Shown: positions 24,677-37,314, counted from the stretch's first letter. The stretch: 64,000 nucleotides of DNA from Polytolypa hystricis UAMH7299 (GCA_002573605.1 PDNA01000028.1:1-64000); one strand, 5' to 3'. Translations and numbers: made by a program. Notes: generated by a model from the letters alone, not told the origin.

Positions 24677-26304
24677 CTACCCAGTGTCCATGGCATCCGG
24701 TGCATCACCAGCAACATCGGCGGTAGTAGCATGTCCATTCGCCTCGCCTTCGCCATTCGCCTGGCCACTCCCACTCTGACAGCCAGGACAATTATGCACA
24801 ATCTCATGCGAAAACAAATCGCAATCGATACAGAAATGCTTCTTACATGCCGTACACTCATACCTACTACTCACGCTCATCCCCTTGACCGCCGCTGCTG
24901 CTCTCCCGGCTCCCGCTCCCCCGGATCCGTCGCGCGTTGTCTCCCACTGCGCCGCGGGGGGGACGGGCGGGAACGCGACGCCGCATGCGAAGCAGTGCGT
25001 GGATCGAGAGGCGCGCTTCCAGGGGACTTCGACCCAGTTGAGTAAGGGGAAGAGATGGTGGTAAGAGCGGGCGAGGTGGGTGGAGAGGATCAGCGTGAGG
25101 CCGCAGGACGGGCATTCGGCGGGCAGGGAGCACACTTTGCACCCGCAGCGCGAGCACAAGTAACCGCCGCGCGAGGGTTTCGAATGGCACGCGCACAGCG
25201 AGGGCGCGGCCTCGACCGTGCGCGAGGGGAACCCCATCATGAGCAGCGAATTAGCGGCTTTGGCCCGCGAGTATGTCACGGGCGGCGTCGTGACGTCCAT
25301 GACGAGTTCGCGGAAGTGTTGCTCATGGAGAACGACGCCGTAGCCGCTGTCGTCACCGGCGTTGGTGCGTTTGCATAGCTCGCGACATATGGCGACTTCG
25401 GCGGCGAGACCGACGATCCCGACGCGGATTTTGTCTGTTATTAGTGTGGAGATGGTTTGGTGGATGTCGCCTGGGTCGGAGGAGAGGAGGGCGCCGAATA
25501 TTATTAGCACCTCGCGTGTACCGTGGCTAGGTGTGTGGCTATTGGGGAATCGGAAAGTGATTAGCCATATATATATAGTTTGAGAATGCAGGAATACAAG
25601 AGGTCTTCTTACAAAAGTGCTCCGCGAGCCATCTCCAACGCATTCTGCAGACTTGGTAGACCCTTGGGGTCCTTAGCCCGTAGTGCCTGAAGCGCGAGGA
25701 TATGTTCCGTCGGGTTCCCGCTCAGATCGCTGATTTTCAGCGCAAGCCCGTCCCGCATACCGATGATGCCTAGCTGGGAGATGGGGTTCTGCTCGAAGAA
25801 TTCCAGCACGAATTCCTGCGCGTAGCGGAGGGAGAGGAGGTAGCGGGTGGGGCGGAGATCCTTTTCTGCCATGGCGAAGGAGAGATCGATGACGAGGATT
25901 AGGTGGCGGATGATACCGCGCTGGAGGGGAGTGGTGTCACGGAGTAATCTGTAAAATTTATAGACCATTAGAATTCCTCTCATCTCTCTCTCTTCTCAAT
26001 CCAAGCTTCGTGGACGCAGACAGGGAAAAAGCATTACTTACCTCTTCCTCTTGCCAGCCTCTAGCAGACCCTCCACCGTGGCGCTGATAGTCCCATCTGC
26101 TCCTTCCACCAGCGACTCCCAGGTCCTAGAAACCTCCCACTCTCCGGCGCGCTGCTTCTTCTTCCTGCGCGCACGAGCAGCTGCTCTGCCGCCAGTCGCT
26201 GGCCGCACATCAAGCTCATCGTCGTCATCGTCGTCGTCGGTCACCTGCTGCTCGAGCTCTTCCTCGGAGACTCCGGCGACGTATTCATCGTCAGAGTCTG
26301 CCAT
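24677..26304 (-). CDS. ssl1: TFIIH subunit Ssl1/p44
   Basis: Three exons on the minus strand (26304-26042, 25948-25613, 25538-24677) give 486 residues. An acidic N-terminus with a run of seven Asp (residues about 22-28) precedes a von Willebrand A-like domain (HLILVIDLSFAMAEKDLRPTR). The C-terminal half has the Cys-rich zinc modules: CxxCGCKVCSLPAECPSCGLTL, then a C-terminal RING-like C4 domain (YECTACKKHFCIDCDLFSHE...CPGC). Ssl1/p44 is part of the TFIIH core, binds and stimulates the XPD/Rad3 helicase, and acts in transcription initiation and nucleotide excision repair. The length matches fungal orthologues. It is divergent from the aminopeptidase gene with only about 460 bases between the starts. 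Confidence 0.95.
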
Positions 26305-26763
26305 TGCGGAAGGGGAGTCTGCATTTGGTGGTGCTATGCAGCAGATGCAGAGGGGAGAGTGATATCGATGTTGAGTGCAGGCAGAGAGTGCTTGGTGAGA
26401 ATAATGGAGACAGGGATCAGCTTGTTATGTGGGCTAGTGGCTTGGAGCAGCCCGTGGTTCGGTGCTTGCTCTGCAGGGCCCAGCCTGGCTGAGCAGTGAA
26501 CATGGACCACTAAAATTAATAAGTATTTTTGGCCTGTGGAAAGCTCCGGCAGCACAAGAGTCGATTGCGGTTATTATTGTTGTTGTTTTTGATTTTCTTT
26601 GCGGGAAGCTCTGGATATTCAATTCATTCGCGTTTCTGAGCTCCAATTTTTGTACAGTACGCTTACTCCGTTTCTTGTTTATTTTATTCTATCTATTTAA
26701 CTACTTGTTTATTCTCCATTTAATAACTATATTTTACCATTCTATTATATACCCGCTCGTTCA
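26305..26763. promoter_or_regulatory. short divergent promoter, ssl1 / M1 aminopeptidase
   Basis: About 460 bases between two opposed start codons. The half next to the aminopeptidase is T-rich with TTTAATAACTATATTTT just upstream. No gene is seen. Confidence 0.5.
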
Positions 26764-29700
26764 ATGTTGCGCATATACTCGCAGCGCGTGAGGGGTCTAG
26801 GACTCGCGAGCACACCACAACTCGGAGCGGCTATTGGAGGCTCCAGACGTCATCCCAGACTGCTGCTGCCCCTCCCCCTCCGAGCTGCCTCGACTCTTGC
26901 TTCTTCTTCTTCTTACTCTTCTTCTTCTTCTTCTTCTTCCCCTCCCTCTTCCTCCTTCTCCCGCTCCACCACCCTCAGAGTCTTCTCGAGGTCTTCTTTT
27001 GCTGCAATCCCTAGAGTCTCCCTTCCCCTGTCTTCCCGTCGTCATTGTTCATCGGAATTCCGCCGCGCCATGGATCCCAAGGACAGAGATATCCTGCCAG
27101 ACGTGTATGTTTGCTTTCTTACCCCTCTTTTTGCTGCTGTATCCCCTCTCACCTCAACCAACAAAAGCTCTTGCAGCAACATCATTATAAAGTAAGAGCC
27201 AAAATTGCTAATTCTCCACAGGGCAAAGCCTAAGCATTATGACCTCTCGCTTTTCGACCTGAAGCTGGGTGGCTCCTGGCAATACAAGGGCACTCTCAAA
27301 ATCGACACTGTTGTGACCAAATCCACCAGCGAGTTTGTGCTTAACTCTAAAGAGATTGAGGTCCAGTCTGCTGAAGTCTCCCCGAAGGATGGTACGGTTA
27401 ACATATTGTCGCCATTGATGGGCGATTCCTAGCCATGCTTGCTCACGACTAACAGCGTCAATTCACTGCAGGCGGCCAATCGATCAAGTTTTCTGGCGTC
27501 TCTTACGACGAGAAATCCGAGCGAGTTACTCTCAAATTCCCCCAGGACATCGCCCCAGCGGATGTCATCTTGACCATTGAGTTCACCGGCACCATGAACA
27601 GCCACATGGCCGGCTTCTACAGATCCAAATACAAGCCCCCCGTCACTCCCTCCCTAGCTACTCCTAAGGACGGAGACCAGTATTACATGTTGAGCACCCA
27701 GTTCGAAGCTTGCGATGCCCGACGGGCCTTCCCCTGTTTCGACGAGCCGAACCTCAAGTCGACTTTTGACTTTGAGATTGAAATTCCAAAGGACTTGACG
27801 GCTTTGAGCAACATGCCTGTCAAGAACGTGCGGGATGGAAGCAGCGCCGATCTCAAGTTTGTCTCGTTCGACCGGACACCGATCATGAGCACTTATGTTA
27901 GTACATCTACCTAGTTTATGCAATGTCTAGTCTGAATTGAACGCAAGCTAATGTATGTCGTACTTGGCAGCTCCTCGCTTGGGCGGTTGGTGACTTTGAA
28001 TATGTTGAAGCCACCACAGAGAGGAAGTATAACGGCGCTGGCATCCCAGTCCGCGTGTATACGACCAGGGGCCTCAAGGAGCAAGCTCGCTTTGCTCTGT
28101 CCTACGCCCACCGAACAATTGACTACTTCTCGGAGATCTTCGAGATTGATTATCCATTGCCCAAGTCTGACTTGCTGGCTGTCCATGAGTTTGTAAGTCT
28201 GCATCAATACCTCCCTGGACCCCCTTAGCCTCGATTAACATCACCACGTACAGGCAATGGGCGCTATGGAGAACTGGGGTCTTGTGACATATCGAACAAC
28301 AGCTGTCCTGTTTGAGGAAGGCAAATCCGATGCCAAGTACAAGAACCGCATTGCCTATGTCGTTGCACACGGTAAGATCCTAGTATACATATGGTCGACT
28401 AGTAATTCTAGTCTGCTAACTTGGCATGTAAAGAACTGGCCCATCAGTGGTTCGGTAACCTCGTGACAATGGACTGGTGGAATGAGCTTTGGTTGAACGA
28501 GGGATTCGCAACCTGGGTCGGTTGGCTCGCTGTGGATCATTTCCATCCAGGTAGGTAGCCTCAATACTTGACCTGGTCGAACTGCTGTAACTGACATATA
28601 ACTACTCTAGAATGGAACGTTTGGTCTCAGTTTGTTGTACGCAATGCCCGAGGTATCATCAAATCATTTGGATCAGTTTGTTGACTATTTCACAGGCTGA
28701 GGGAACCCAAACAGCATTCCAGCTCGACGCGCTCCGAGCGTCTCATCCCATCGAAGTCCCAGTAAAGAATGCCCTTGATGTCGATCAAATCTTTGACCAT
28801 ATCAGCTACCTCAAGGGCAGCTCTGTCATTCGCATGCTTAGCAGCCACCTTGGGCAGGAGACCTTCCTTCGCGGCGTGGCTAGCTACTTGAAGGCCCATG
28901 CTTACAGTTAGTTATTGCCACTTCTTGAGCATATTGGTTTTCCAAGTCTGACGAAGTAACAGCCAATGCGACAACCAACGACCTCTGGTCTGCTCTTAGC
29001 AAGGCTTCAAACCAGGATGTCCACAACTTCATGGTACGCTTACGAAGTTATCAACACGTATAGTATTATTTGACTAATGAATGGTATAGGACCCCTGGAT
29101 TCGGAAGATCGGTTTCCCGTTGGTCACCGTAACTGAGGAGCCCAACCAAATATCCTTGAAGCAGAAACGATTCCTCGCTAGAGGTGACGTGAAGCCAGAG
29201 GAGGACGAGACTGTCTGGTGGATTCCACTTGGAATCAAGGCTGGTCCAAAGTCGACGGTCAATGAGCAACAAAGTCTCGTTGCGAAGTCTGATACCATCC
29301 GCGGCATTGACGAACAGGGCTTCTATAAGCTGAACAAAGATCAGTGCGGCTTCTACCGCACCAACTATCCTCCTGAGCGGCTGGCTCGACTAGGAAAATC
29401 CCAGGATCTCCTGAGCACGGAAGACAAGATTGGCTTGATTGGAGACGCATCTGCTCTGGCTGTCTCTGGTGAGGGAACCTCTGCGGCTTTGCTTTCGCTT
29501 GTCGAAGGGTTCCAGAACGAGAGTGATTACCTGTAAGATTTGCCGTCGGTCATACTACTGCTTCATCGGAGATTACTAACACTATATCATAGGGTTTGGT
29601 CTCAGATCGCTACGTCGCTCGGGAACCTCCGCTCTGTCTTCTCGGCGAACGACGAAGTTGCTGCCGGCCTGAAGAAGTTTATCGTGAAGCTCACAACTCC

Positions 29701-30464
29701 AGCAGTCGAAAAGGTCGGTTGGGAGTTCCGGCCTGATGAAGACTACCTCACTGGCCAGCTTCGACGCCTCCTTATCGCCACTGCTGGACATGCAGGCCAC
29801 CAGGAGTAAGGGCACCTACCTTTCCTAGATCTCGGACACCCATTTACCGTATTTACTAACTGGTTATAGAACCGTCGCCGAGGCCAAGAAGCGCTTTGAC
29901 CTCTGGGCATCTGGAGCAGACAAGACTGCGATTCATGCCAACCTCCGGTCTCCGGTCTACTCGATTAACGTCGCGGAAGGCGGCCAGAAAGCGTATGAGA
30001 GAGTGAAGGAGGAGTACTTGCAGACCGACTCTATTGACGGCAAAGAAATTGCCCTGCTTTCCCTAGGACGGACTAAGGATCAAGCTCTTGTGAAGGACTA
30101 CATCGATTTCTTATTCTCTGGCAAGATTGCTGTCCAAGACCTGCACACTGGAGCCGTATCGATGGCCGCTAACTCCAAGGCCCGAGTCACATTCTGGGAA
30201 TTTATCAAGGCAAACTGGCCCCTCGTCGAGGGAACAATGTCGGCAAATAAGGTTGTCCTCGAGAGGTTCATCCGAATGGGCTTGTCCAAGTTTGCGGATG
30301 AGGCTATCGAGCAGGACATCATCAACTTCTACAAGGACAAAGACCAGAGCGGATTTGATCGGGGTTTGGTGATTGTGTCTGACACGATTCGCACCAATGC
30401 CGCATACAAGGCGAGGGATGAACAGCGTGTATTGGAGTGGCTGAAGACTCATGGTTACGCCTAA
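26764..30464 (+). CDS. ape2: M1-family zinc aminopeptidase (Ape2/Aap1-like), with mitochondrial-type N-terminal extension
   Basis: Twelve exons (26764-27104, 27222-27391, 27472-27896, 27971-28192, 28254-28371, 28434-28550, 28611-28636, 28696-28906, 28963-29033, 29090-29532, 29593-29805, 29870-30464) give 983 residues. The exopeptidase motif GAMEN is at 389-393. The zinc site is H425-E426-x-x-H429 with Glu448. The C-terminal ERAP1-like helical domain is present. These enzymes remove N-terminal residues from peptides, as yeast Ape2/Aap1 do. The first 100 residues are Arg/Ser-rich, lack acidic residues and look like a mitochondrial presequence. A second in-frame ATG at 27070 (Met103) sits in a strong context (GCCATGG) and starts MDPKDRDILPDV, the usual start of the cytosolic enzyme. 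Both forms may be made. Confidence 0.93.
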
Positions 30465-31267
30465 GTGGTGCGCACAAGGAGAGCTCACCCCATGTGGCTG
30501 CTAAAAAGGCAGGAGTTCAGTACGATTAAGTAAACACTTTATGTTATTAATGCATTATTCAGGTCCATGACTAGGACTGACTGATATCCAGCACGGGGGC
30601 CTACTTCGAGCAGGTCATCTTGTGACTGGCACTTAGTTTGATCACGAGGAGATATTATCATAGCTAGCCAGCATCAATTATAGGCACTTTCCATTACCAT
30701 GAGCTAGTATGTACCTAGGTAGTCATAAAATGCTAAGATAGCAAAGAATCGTGTCTCAGTATCACGCTTTCAGCATGAGAGCATCAGCGTAGCACAGTGT
30801 GACACAAAAGGAAGCAGGAGGAGACAACGACAGCCCTGTTTGATGACCTCAGCCACCAGAAAGGGCCTGCCTGCGCAAAACAGGTTTGGCCCAATCACGT
30901 GCTGCGAGGCTGCCAACCTAGATCACACTAGACCTAATATAGGGCTAGCGCGAGTACGGGACACTGCACTGGCAGGCTGAACAACCACAAGACAGACAGC
31001 ACCGTCAATCACTCACTCTCTCTCTCCCTCTTGCTTCTTCTCCATACAACAGACGACCTACATCATCATCCATCATCGCACAGCTCGACTTTGCCACTGC
31101 CATTTCCTCTCATCACTGCCCTCATCCCACTCTGCCCCCACAATACGGAAACCCTGTCCCTCCTGAGCAAGCCTAGCTGCTTGGTTTTTGTTTTAAACGT
31201 CTCCGTTTCTTCTTCCTATCCTAACTTCTTTTTCTCACCACCAACCGTTGCTCTCTCTCCATCCATC
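30465..31267. other. intergenic region upstream of ypt1
   Basis: It holds the aminopeptidase 3' UTR and the ypt1 promoter. The last 250 bases are C/T-rich (CACTCACTCTCTCTCTCC and onward), typical of strongly expressed fungal genes. No gene is seen. Confidence 0.5.
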
Positions 31268-32464
31268 ATGAATCCCGAGTGGTGAGTCCTCCAACCCTCC
31301 ACGACCGCAACATCTAGTGGCCCATGAACGCCAGCTAGTTCTCTGCTATCGCCCCGTCTCCCTTCCTGCCCCGCCCCGTTCCGGTTTACTGTGGAAATTG
31401 CTTGAAACGTTATAGCTAATGATTTCTCTTTGCGCACCCAGAGTTTATCCCTTCCCAGTTTATTACCTGCCCACCCCTCCAAGTGTGGGGGATGGGATTG
31501 GAACATGGCGGTTTCGTGCGGCTGAACTAGTTCATTGTTGTTGACACTCCCTGGTTTCTAGATACGATTACCTCTTCAAGCTCCTCCTCATCGGAGACTC
31601 CGGTGTTGGAAAGTCCTGCTTGCTCCTGCGGTTTGCGGATGATACCTATACGGAAAGCTACATTTCTACCATCGGTGTTGACTTTGTGAGTTCTTTCTCT
31701 CCTTTTTCTTTTGGCGTTTCATCCTTTGGGACGGCAGCTTTCCCTCCGGATCAGGCTACTGCATTCCTTTGACTTTTTTTCCTAGCTATGAGAAGTGTGT
31801 GGTTTGTGCTAATTCAGAACGATTAGAAAATCCGAACCATCGAGCTTGATGGCAAGACAGTGAAGCTCCAGATCGTACGTTGCACATGACGACTTTGAAC
31901 CCCCCCCCCCCTAGTACTCTCATTGGGACATGGTGCTAATGACGAATTTTTCCTTTGTTACAGTGGGATACAGCTGGCCAGGAGCGTTTCCGGACTATCA
32001 CATCCTCCTATTACCGCGGTGCGCATGGTATCTGCGTCGTCTACGATGTCACGGATATGGACTCGTTCAACAACGTCAAGCAATGGCTGCAGGAAATCGA
32101 TCGTTATGCTACCGAGGGCGTCAACAAGCTGCTTGTCGGAAACAAGAGCGATATGGAAGACAAGAAGCAGGTCGAGTACACAGTTGCAAAGGTTGGTCGT
32201 TTCCGCCGTCCCTGAGCGTTAACGCTTTGATGGCATGTGGAGACTAACCTCTGTTTCACCCTATCACAGGAATTCGCCGATAGCCTTGGCATTCCCTTCC
32301 TCGAGACCTCTGCGAAGAGCGCGTCTAACGTCGAGCAGGCTTTCTTGACTATGGCACGACAGATCAAGGAGCGAATGGGCACAACCACAGTCAACAACAA
32401 GCCCACTGTACAGGTCGGTCAGGGCCAGGGCGTCCAGTCGGGCTCCGCAGGTGGCTGCTGCTAA
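31268..32464 (+). CDS. ypt1: Rab-family GTPase Ypt1 (Rab1)
   Basis: Five exons (31268-31278, 31562-31685, 31827-31874, 31964-32191, 32270-32464) give 201 residues, the exact size of fungal Ypt1. The P-loop is GDSGVGKS, the switch II is WDTAGQERF, the guanine motifs are NKSD and ETSAKS, and the C-terminus ends in GGCC for double geranylgeranylation. The effector region STIGVDFKIRTIELDGK is Rab1-specific. Ypt1 controls ER-to-Golgi and intra-Golgi traffic and autophagosome formation. The first exon is only 11 bases and ends at a tandem donor GTGGTGAGT. Only cutting before the first GTG gives MNPEYDYLF. Cutting before the second makes a stop codon at once. A run of 12 C (31900-31911) lies in the third intron. 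Confidence 0.97.
31900..31911 (+). repeat. poly-C run in a ypt1 intron
   Basis: Twelve consecutive C between exons 3 and 4 of ypt1. Confidence 0.95.
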
Positions 32465-34306
32465 ATGTGTCATGACGGAAACATTACTGTTTACACCACG
32501 CCCTGATTTTTTCTACTCCTGGACGTCGAAAATATATGCATCCCGAAGCCCTGACGCGCTTTTTCCATCCCTTTGATCGTCCGGGTATCTGGTTGTATGG
32601 GAAGAGAGGGGGTGGAGAAGCGGTGTCGGGGCTGGGCTTTTGCTTTTTCCCTCAATTTTTTCCTTCCTATTTCTATGGTTGAAATTCCTTTAGGCCACGC
32701 AAGGGAGGGTTTATTTCTCATGAGATGCTTCCCTTTTTAACGACGCGCTAATTCTTTTTTCCGGCAGTTTGGAAGGGTGTTTCTTGACCTTTCGTTTCTT
32801 GAGTTGTTTTGGTCCTGCTGGCTTTTTCCTTTCCCTTTTTTGTCACTAATTTTCTTTTTTTATATCTTTTCTGTTTTCTTCCCTGTCTTTATGTTTTGTT
32901 CTGCGTGTGTCTGCTGCTAGAATGCTGTTATTTAGTTCCTCTTTTCCTCTACTTTGTTTTACCTCGTGGTCTCCTATTTATTTTATTTTTCATTATTGAT
33001 GTTTCGTGCTGGGGTTTTGAAATCTCTTTTTTTTTGTCAGTTTGTTTTTTGTGTTTCTAGGAAGATAAGGTATTTAGTACTATGGTATGTGGTGATATAA
33101 CTATGTCCCTCCCTGGATTCTTCTTTTGCAGATTTCATCTTTCACTGTGTGAGTGTGCCACCCACTGCCTATTGAGACCGTCGAGGTTTGCATTAGGTCT
33201 TTCTCCAATCCTTCATCCTTTTTGGCTGCTGGCAACTGCTGAGAGGCGGTTGGTAGACACCAATTAACCATCCCCTTATCTGCACCTTTTTGCTGCAGAT
33301 AAGTGGTGGAATCTTTCCCTTTTCCTTCTTCATTCCTCTATTTCCCTTGTGCTTATTTACAGGAACTGTGATATTTGTAGGAGAAGAGGAACCATTATAT
33401 ATAATAGAAGAAACCTTGCCAAGTTTGCAAGGAGAAGGAGGAAAAGAGAAAAGAGAAGAAAATAAAAGAAAATAGCAAGAAGGAGGAGGAGGAGAAAAAT
33501 AGATTCATGTATTTTGAATAAGAGTTAATTAGACAGTAATTTGAAATTACTAGAGTTCTATGTTGTATTCTTTTTTTCTTTTTTTCGGGGCTTTGAGAGA
33601 GAGGAATTCTGAAAAAATAAAAATATTGATATTATTAAATGCTTTTCAATAATATTAATCTGGGTATGCTCTTGACCTGAGATAATGTACTCAAGGAATG
33701 GACAACTAGGAGTGATGTAGTAGATATTGCTTAAACCAAGCTAAACTGAGGTGAGGAATATACATCGTTCAGTGAATGTCAATAGAAGTTTATTTAACCT
33801 CTCATTGCATTTTTATAAGCATTTTACAATAAGTACCATTAGTTTATTATACCCATGAATGATTTATCTATAAAGTTGGTAATATAAATATTTGACAATG
33901 GTGAGTCAACGCAATGTTTCTGGGTGGCTGAGAGCTATGTGTTTTGTAGAAGCATAGAATGAATATTGCTTGCAACAGCGTGTTCGGGATATACGCGCTA
34001 TATATGATACAATGTGTATGCATGGATGGGACAATGGTGGTTTGAAAACCCTCCGGGGAAATAAATATGGGCTTCTTATTGTGCATTTTTATTTGCTTGT
34101 GAAGGGGGCTGGTTGGTGTTTCGGCAAATCGTGGGAAAAAAAGCACGGGGAGTTGAGAGAGTGGCTCATGATCTCCGTTGTGCTGGGTTCGAGGAACTAG
34201 ATTTCGGGCTGAACATTTGAACTCCTACAAGGGGTTAGAGTGACGAAGAGCTGGCTGTTAGGATATCTGATGCTTGTTTATTACTGCAGACAGTCTTCTT
34301 CTTCTT

Positions 34307-34337
<31 letters not shown>

Positions 34338-34879
34338 TTATTATTATTCTCAGATGCTCTTCGCAAGATACCGGAGCAGTTCAAATGCGAAGCAGGGTGA
34401 ACGGTGAAGGGCCGAAGGGTGGAAACCGTGCGAGCTAAGCCGAGGCATTGGAGCCGGCAACGTCATATACTCAACCAACGCTCGTGTTTCCCATTTTCCA
34501 ACTTGTTGCCGATGCATTCTCGTGAACTGAGAAAAGGAAAAATAAAGGAAAGGACATCCTTTATAATTGCTTGACACTAGGGACTTATTATATAATTTCT
34601 CATCCTTTCATTTTTTTCTCTATTATTTCTTGCCCTTTTATTGTCTTCGTGTAATTACTACATACCACGGAAATCAGCGGGACACACGCTCTAGCACGAT
34701 CTTCCTGTCTTTCATTCACACTCCCTTACAAGATATCCTATACCCATTTATTATCGTCATATCAGCTCTGCCTTCCATATAACTTAATTGGGGAGAACTG
34801 TCAAGATACACGTTCTTGTGAAACCCGTCGTTGCATCCATACATACAGACTTCATCCTACGATATAGATCCATCTAAAG
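32465..34879. other. intergenic region between ypt1 and the peroxisomal carrier
   Basis: About 2.4 kb. The first kilobase after ypt1 is T-rich and may be a long 3' UTR. The middle (33460-34200) is AT-rich without a recognisable gene. A TTC/TTA microsatellite lies at 34294-34349. No transposon remnant could be identified by eye. Confidence 0.5.
34294..34349 (+). repeat. compound (TTC)n(TTA)n microsatellite
   Basis: About 14 TTC units run directly into about five TTA units, in the region upstream of the carrier gene. Confidence 0.93.
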
Positions 34880-35986
34880 ATGTCTCAATCTACGAAAACC
34901 CAGCAGCAAAAGGTCGTCGCCGCCGTGGCCGCGCAGCAGAGCGATAACATCGCCCACGCCCTCGCCGGCGCTGGCGGTGGTATCCTATCTATGATTCTCA
35001 CGTACGCTTCCCCCCCCAATTCTTACCCCTTCCATACCTAGCTAACCCACATCTCACCACCAGCTACCCGCTTATCACGCTCTCAACACGCGCCCAAGTC
35101 GAATCCAAGCGCGCGCAATCCTCCACGCTCGACGCCGTGCGCCACATCATCAAGCGCGAAGGCATCAAGGGCCTATACGCCGGTCTCGAGTCCGCGCTCT
35201 TCGGCATCAGCGTGACCAACTTCGTCTACTACTACTGGTACGAGTGGACGCGCGCCGCATTCGAGAAAGCCGCGGTGAAAGCGGGTCGCGCGTCGAAGAA
35301 ACTGACGACCGTGGAGTCGATGATTGCGGGCGCGATTGCGGGTAGTGCGACGGTGCTGATTACGAATCCGATCTGGGTGGTTAATACGCGGATGACAGCG
35401 AGGAAGGGCGAAGCTGAGGAGGAGTTACCTGGGGGTGGTGAGAAGAAGGAGAAAAAGGCCAAGTCCACATTGGCGACGCTGAGGGAGCTGTTGAAGCAGG
35501 AAGGCCCTACGGCTCTGTTTGCGGGCGTGCTGCCGGCGCTGATTCTCGTGATCAACCCGATCTTGCAATATACTTTCTTCGAGCAGTTTAAGAATCTGGT
35601 CGAGAAGAAAAGGAGGGTTACACCCACCGATGCGTTTTACTTGGGCGCTCTGGGCAAGTTGCTCGCGACGTCTATTACGTATCCGTATATCACGGTCAAG
35701 AGCCGCATGCATGTGGCGAGCAAGGATGGACCCAAGGAGAGTCTGAATGGGAGCGTGAAGAAGATTATTAAGGAGGAAGGGTATAGTGGGCTGTACAAGG
35801 GTGGGTTTTTTTACTTTTTACTTTTCTTTCCCCTTGCTTCTTGCTAATCTGGAATAAAATAATCTAGGCATTGGTCCCAAGGTCAGCCAGAGCGTTCTCA
35901 CTGCCGCCCTCCTCTTCGCCTTCAAGGACGTGCTGTATGAGACTATGGTTAACTTCCGTCGACGAGGAAAGGGTATTCGCGGCTAA
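34880..35986 (+). CDS. ant1: peroxisomal adenine nucleotide transporter (Ant1/PMP47-like mitochondrial-carrier family)
   Basis: Three exons (34880-35001, 35064-35800, 35868-35986) give 325 residues. It is a six-helix carrier with three repeats. The degenerate carrier signatures at the odd helices read YPLITLSTRAQVE, NPIWVVNTRM and YPYITVKSRM. The signatures lack the acidic residue of mitochondrial ADP/ATP carriers, as in the PMP47/Ant1 branch. The first matrix loop is charged and Lys-rich (GEKKEKKAK). Members exchange ATP for AMP across the peroxisomal membrane and so feed acyl-CoA synthetases inside peroxisomes. A peroxisomal-type acyl-CoA synthetase is encoded 15 kb downstream in this window. 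The alternative of another branch of the carrier family is less likely, given the first 60 residues of the first repeat. Confidence 0.88.
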
Positions 35987-37314
35987 ATTAATTGCTCTCC
36001 CCTCCCCTTCATCCTCTCTCATCATGGATTTTGGGCCCGATTTGACGGAGCGTGCCAGCTGTATTATCTACTGTTCTCGGCATATTCTCTGTCTTCCGCA
36101 TGTCCGGCTGTGTGACTTATTGTCCGTGAGACAAGGACGAGAAAAGCAAAAGTTTTCCGTGCGAGAAATTTGAGCGGGGACCTACCTCGACGTGGTGTGT
36201 GTTCGCTTTTTGTTGTCCTAGGAGCCATGGGTGGCTAGAGCAAACATAAACTGGAGTGGATGGATGTCTTTATAGACCTACAATGAGGTGATGAAGTAGA
36301 GCGGTTTTCTTTTATGCTGTGTTTTGAAGATGATTTTCATTTAATGTGTACATATTTTACAATATTCCCCCTCCCCTTTCCCCCTTTCCCCTTTTCCGTA
36401 TGTGGCTTTTAGATAATAACTTGTGGATTGCCTTTTTTTCTCTTATGTATATACTTCAGTCTGAGCACCCCCTTTTTTCTTTTCGCTGTGCTTGATATCA
36501 TACTTTTACATATTGCATAACTAGATATAGTGCTAAAAAAGGAATTTCTCACTTTTCTAAGATTAGTGAAAGGCAGTATAGAATCTTAACTGATCGTATG
36601 TTGTTTATTTCACTCCTTTCTACTATCTCATTTGATAGAGGACAAGCCTGGGGTTTGAAGTGAGATCTTTCCCAAATAAACAAGACTTCTTGATTTAATT
36701 CCCACTAGGTATAGGCCTTCTAACATTCAGATTTGAAGGATCCTAATATGCTGAGAGTATGCTTTGCAATTATTTTGATAGATTTTACTCAGTTCTTCGC
36801 TGCAAGATGCTCAGCACAGCGTCAGGGAGCACAGAATAAGTCATGTGACACACTGATAGATAATCTGACTAAGCATCCAGAGCGCGCGACGCTTCGATGC
36901 GCGCGCGAAGTTGGGAAGATCAATTTAAACTGGTAATGGAAGCACAGAGAGAGAAGTCCAGGTTCTATAATCAGATTGCATGTCAACTATCCGACTTTTA
37001 GAGAGGCAGAAGTGAGTATTTGTTTGATGTCTTTCATAGGCTGCTTGAGCAGTTAAACTATACTATTCGATGCTTTATTTCACCCACACCTCGCTCCTTT
37101 CATCACTCGCCCCGCGTCTACAAGGGTGCTCTAGGTTCTCCACAAAGATGAATTATAGCTAACCTGCCTATCTCTAAAGCCTTAGTTATCACTAAAATAC
37201 CCCCCTTACAGAGCGTCCCATCCATCGCGGATTCCGGAATCGAATGCCTGGCGCATTCCCTTCCGCACTATCACATTCCTAGCTCCAGCGGGAAGCTATG
37301 CCTTTGTTATTCTC
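35987..37314. other. intergenic region between carrier and WD40 gene
   Basis: About 1.3 kb. T-rich sequence near 36300-36500 probably belongs to the carrier 3' UTR. A GC-rich self-complementary spot of alternating GCGC lies at about 36880-36906 in otherwise AT-rich sequence. No gene is recognised. Confidence 0.45.
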
